NCBI GenBank assembly: GCA_002633005.1 | Contig: NMRA01000018.1 | Span: forward strand, 261,204 to 325,203 | Length of the DNA: 64,000 bases | Source of the DNA: Phoronis australis | Lineage: Eukaryota; Phoronida; Phoronidae | Reading direction: 5' to 3' | Part shown: positions 63,279 to 64,000 of the stretch, piece after piece | Layout: the number at the start of each line of letters is the position of its first letter | Position numbering within the stretch: position 1 is the first letter of the stretch | Notes under the pieces: generated by a model | What the model was told of the DNA's origin: nothing | The model's database searches: none | The model's input: only the letters and a program-made list of their open reading frames with translations | Position numbers and translations under genes: made by a program

Positions 63279-63597
63279 TAACTCAAAATAGTCATGACCA
63301 GATTAATTCCTATTGTTACAACTCCTTACCCCAAAGTTTCTGAAACTACCGAAAGCCCAAATGGAAAAAATTCCAAAACACTTAAAGTGTACACAACATG
63401 ACTCTAGTACCTCAAAATAAATTTTATTATTATATCTTACTTGATTTCAGTGCCTTTAGTGCACAGCTCATAAAGAAACACGCAAAAATTGAAAAAAATA
63501 ATAATTATGTACAACGTCATGGGTTGAACCCAAGTCGTTTGCCATACCGTTCGGATCTGAGACAAAGTGTCGAGAAGGTTCGTAGAGGGATCAAAAG

Positions 63598-64000
63598 ATG
63601 TGTTTCGGAGGCTGCAGCAACAGCAGCCAGGCGGAAAAAGTCTCGGTGTTCCAAAGGACACCAAAGTTGCGCAGAAGTGGCATGACTTCGTGCGCCGAAC
63701 GAGAGTGTGGGAAGTCATCGTGGACCAAGCAATTCGGTACGGGGCCACTCTGTGTTCTGCCCACTTCGAGGACTCGTGTTTCGACTCCAGTCACAGGAGA
63801 CGATGAAGGCCTGGTTCAATAAAGGACAATATTTATCATTCAGAAACATCAGCTCTTAATTCAGGATCGTCTGTTGGATGACTGGGTTGACTCGCCGAGC
63901 CCGAGGCCGCTTCTCTCGCGGGAGGATCCAGTTTACAAGGCTCAAAGTAGAAAAGTACGCAGCCGGAAGCACATTAAACTTGTTCTCGCTTTCGTGCAAC
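63598..64000 (+). pseudogene. THAP-domain (P-element-type) coding fragment, frameshifted and stopped
   Basis: THAP domains are C2CH zinc-finger DNA-binding modules of P-element transposases and host THAP proteins. One frame from 63598 gives MCFGGCSNSSQAEKVSVF, with the first Cys pair (C-x3-C). The domain then continues in another frame as GVPKDTKVAQKWHDFVRRTR, with the invariant Trp, and LCSAHFEDSCF, with the C-x2-H pair. A one-base shift near 63650 therefore splits the domain. An in-frame TGA at 63804 interrupts RRR..RPGSIK, where the family has a basic patch before its AVPTIF-like box. Another open frame runs from about 63860 to the window end. Decay is likely; a sequencing error in a live gene is the alternative. 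Confidence 0.7.

Larger units (their letters stand above)
54141..64000. other. Region right of the STK36 exons without a recognised STK36 exon
   Basis: No segment here resembles the STK36 kinase or middle region, although the exon at 54140 starts at a splice acceptor and needs a preceding exon. The content is repeats: a TIR element, a LINE, a ~430-bp tandem repeat with DR1 motifs, microsatellites and a THAP-like fragment. The stretches 57.2-60.2 kb and 61.4-62.8 kb show only AT-rich sequence and small hairpins, for example aaggagtg/cactcctt near 59580 and ttattgtca/tgacaataa near 60135. Confidence 0.5.

Noticed and set aside
1-64000. CRISPR arrays, operons, bacterial-type promoters or rRNA genes
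   Set aside because: Spliced animal genes dominate. The tandem repeats have no spacer architecture, and no rRNA-like sequence was recognised.

Overview
This is an intron-rich, AT-rich animal nuclear genome window from a draft assembly: it has one 390-base N gap and one isolated N beside a (GT)n tract. All host genes use GT-AG introns, mostly 0.3-2.5 kb. The gene set (an intracellular lipid-binding protein, TRAPPC11, STK36), P-element/THAP-type fragments, many short TIR elements and decayed non-LTR retrotransposons point to a marine invertebrate. Three minisatellites sit exactly on 5' splice sites. From memory, and unverified, minisatellites of that kind have been described in amphioxus genes, so a cephalochordate is my best guess. 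The species cannot be fixed from the sequence alone.

Layout. 1-3.7 kb (+): exons 2-4 of a fatty-acid-binding-protein (FABP/iLBP) gene; exon 1 lies before the window. 3.7-11.8 kb: gene-poor, with a 148-bp hAT-type MITE carrying a perfect 8-bp target duplication and degenerate repeats. 11.8-34.6 kb (-): a complete TRAPPC11 coding region in 27 exons. Every splice phase closes, giving a predicted 1122 aa. Its introns hold TIR elements, a tRNA-derived SINE and two antisense LINE 3'-end fragments. 34.6-40.5 kb: the divergent upstream region, with a YY1-like motif, MITEs and a second SINE. About 40.5-44.6 kb (+): a spliced gene joining a possible winged-helix (RFX-like) region, a Cys-rich stretch and the start of a P-element/THAP9-type transposase region. 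44.6-48.2 kb: TIR elements. 48.2-54.1 kb (-): the last six exons of STK36 (Fused), which encode its armadillo-like C-terminus. 54.1-64 kb: no STK36 exon recognised; it holds a broken LINE reverse transcriptase, a roughly 430-bp tandem repeat with two perfect DR1 nuclear-receptor motifs, microsatellites, and at the right edge a THAP-domain reading frame broken by a frameshift and a stop.

The host genes are housekeeping or signalling genes with no evident functional link: lipid carriage, ER-Golgi tethering and N-glycosylation (TRAPPIII), and Hedgehog/cilium biology (STK36). The most unusual signal is repeated local amplification of exon-end/splice-donor segments in TRAPPC11 (two exons) and STK36 (one exon). 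In one case the extra donor would add 18 in-frame codons with no stop. The second point of interest is the spliced gene at 40.5-44.6 kb, whose domain combination I do not recognise.
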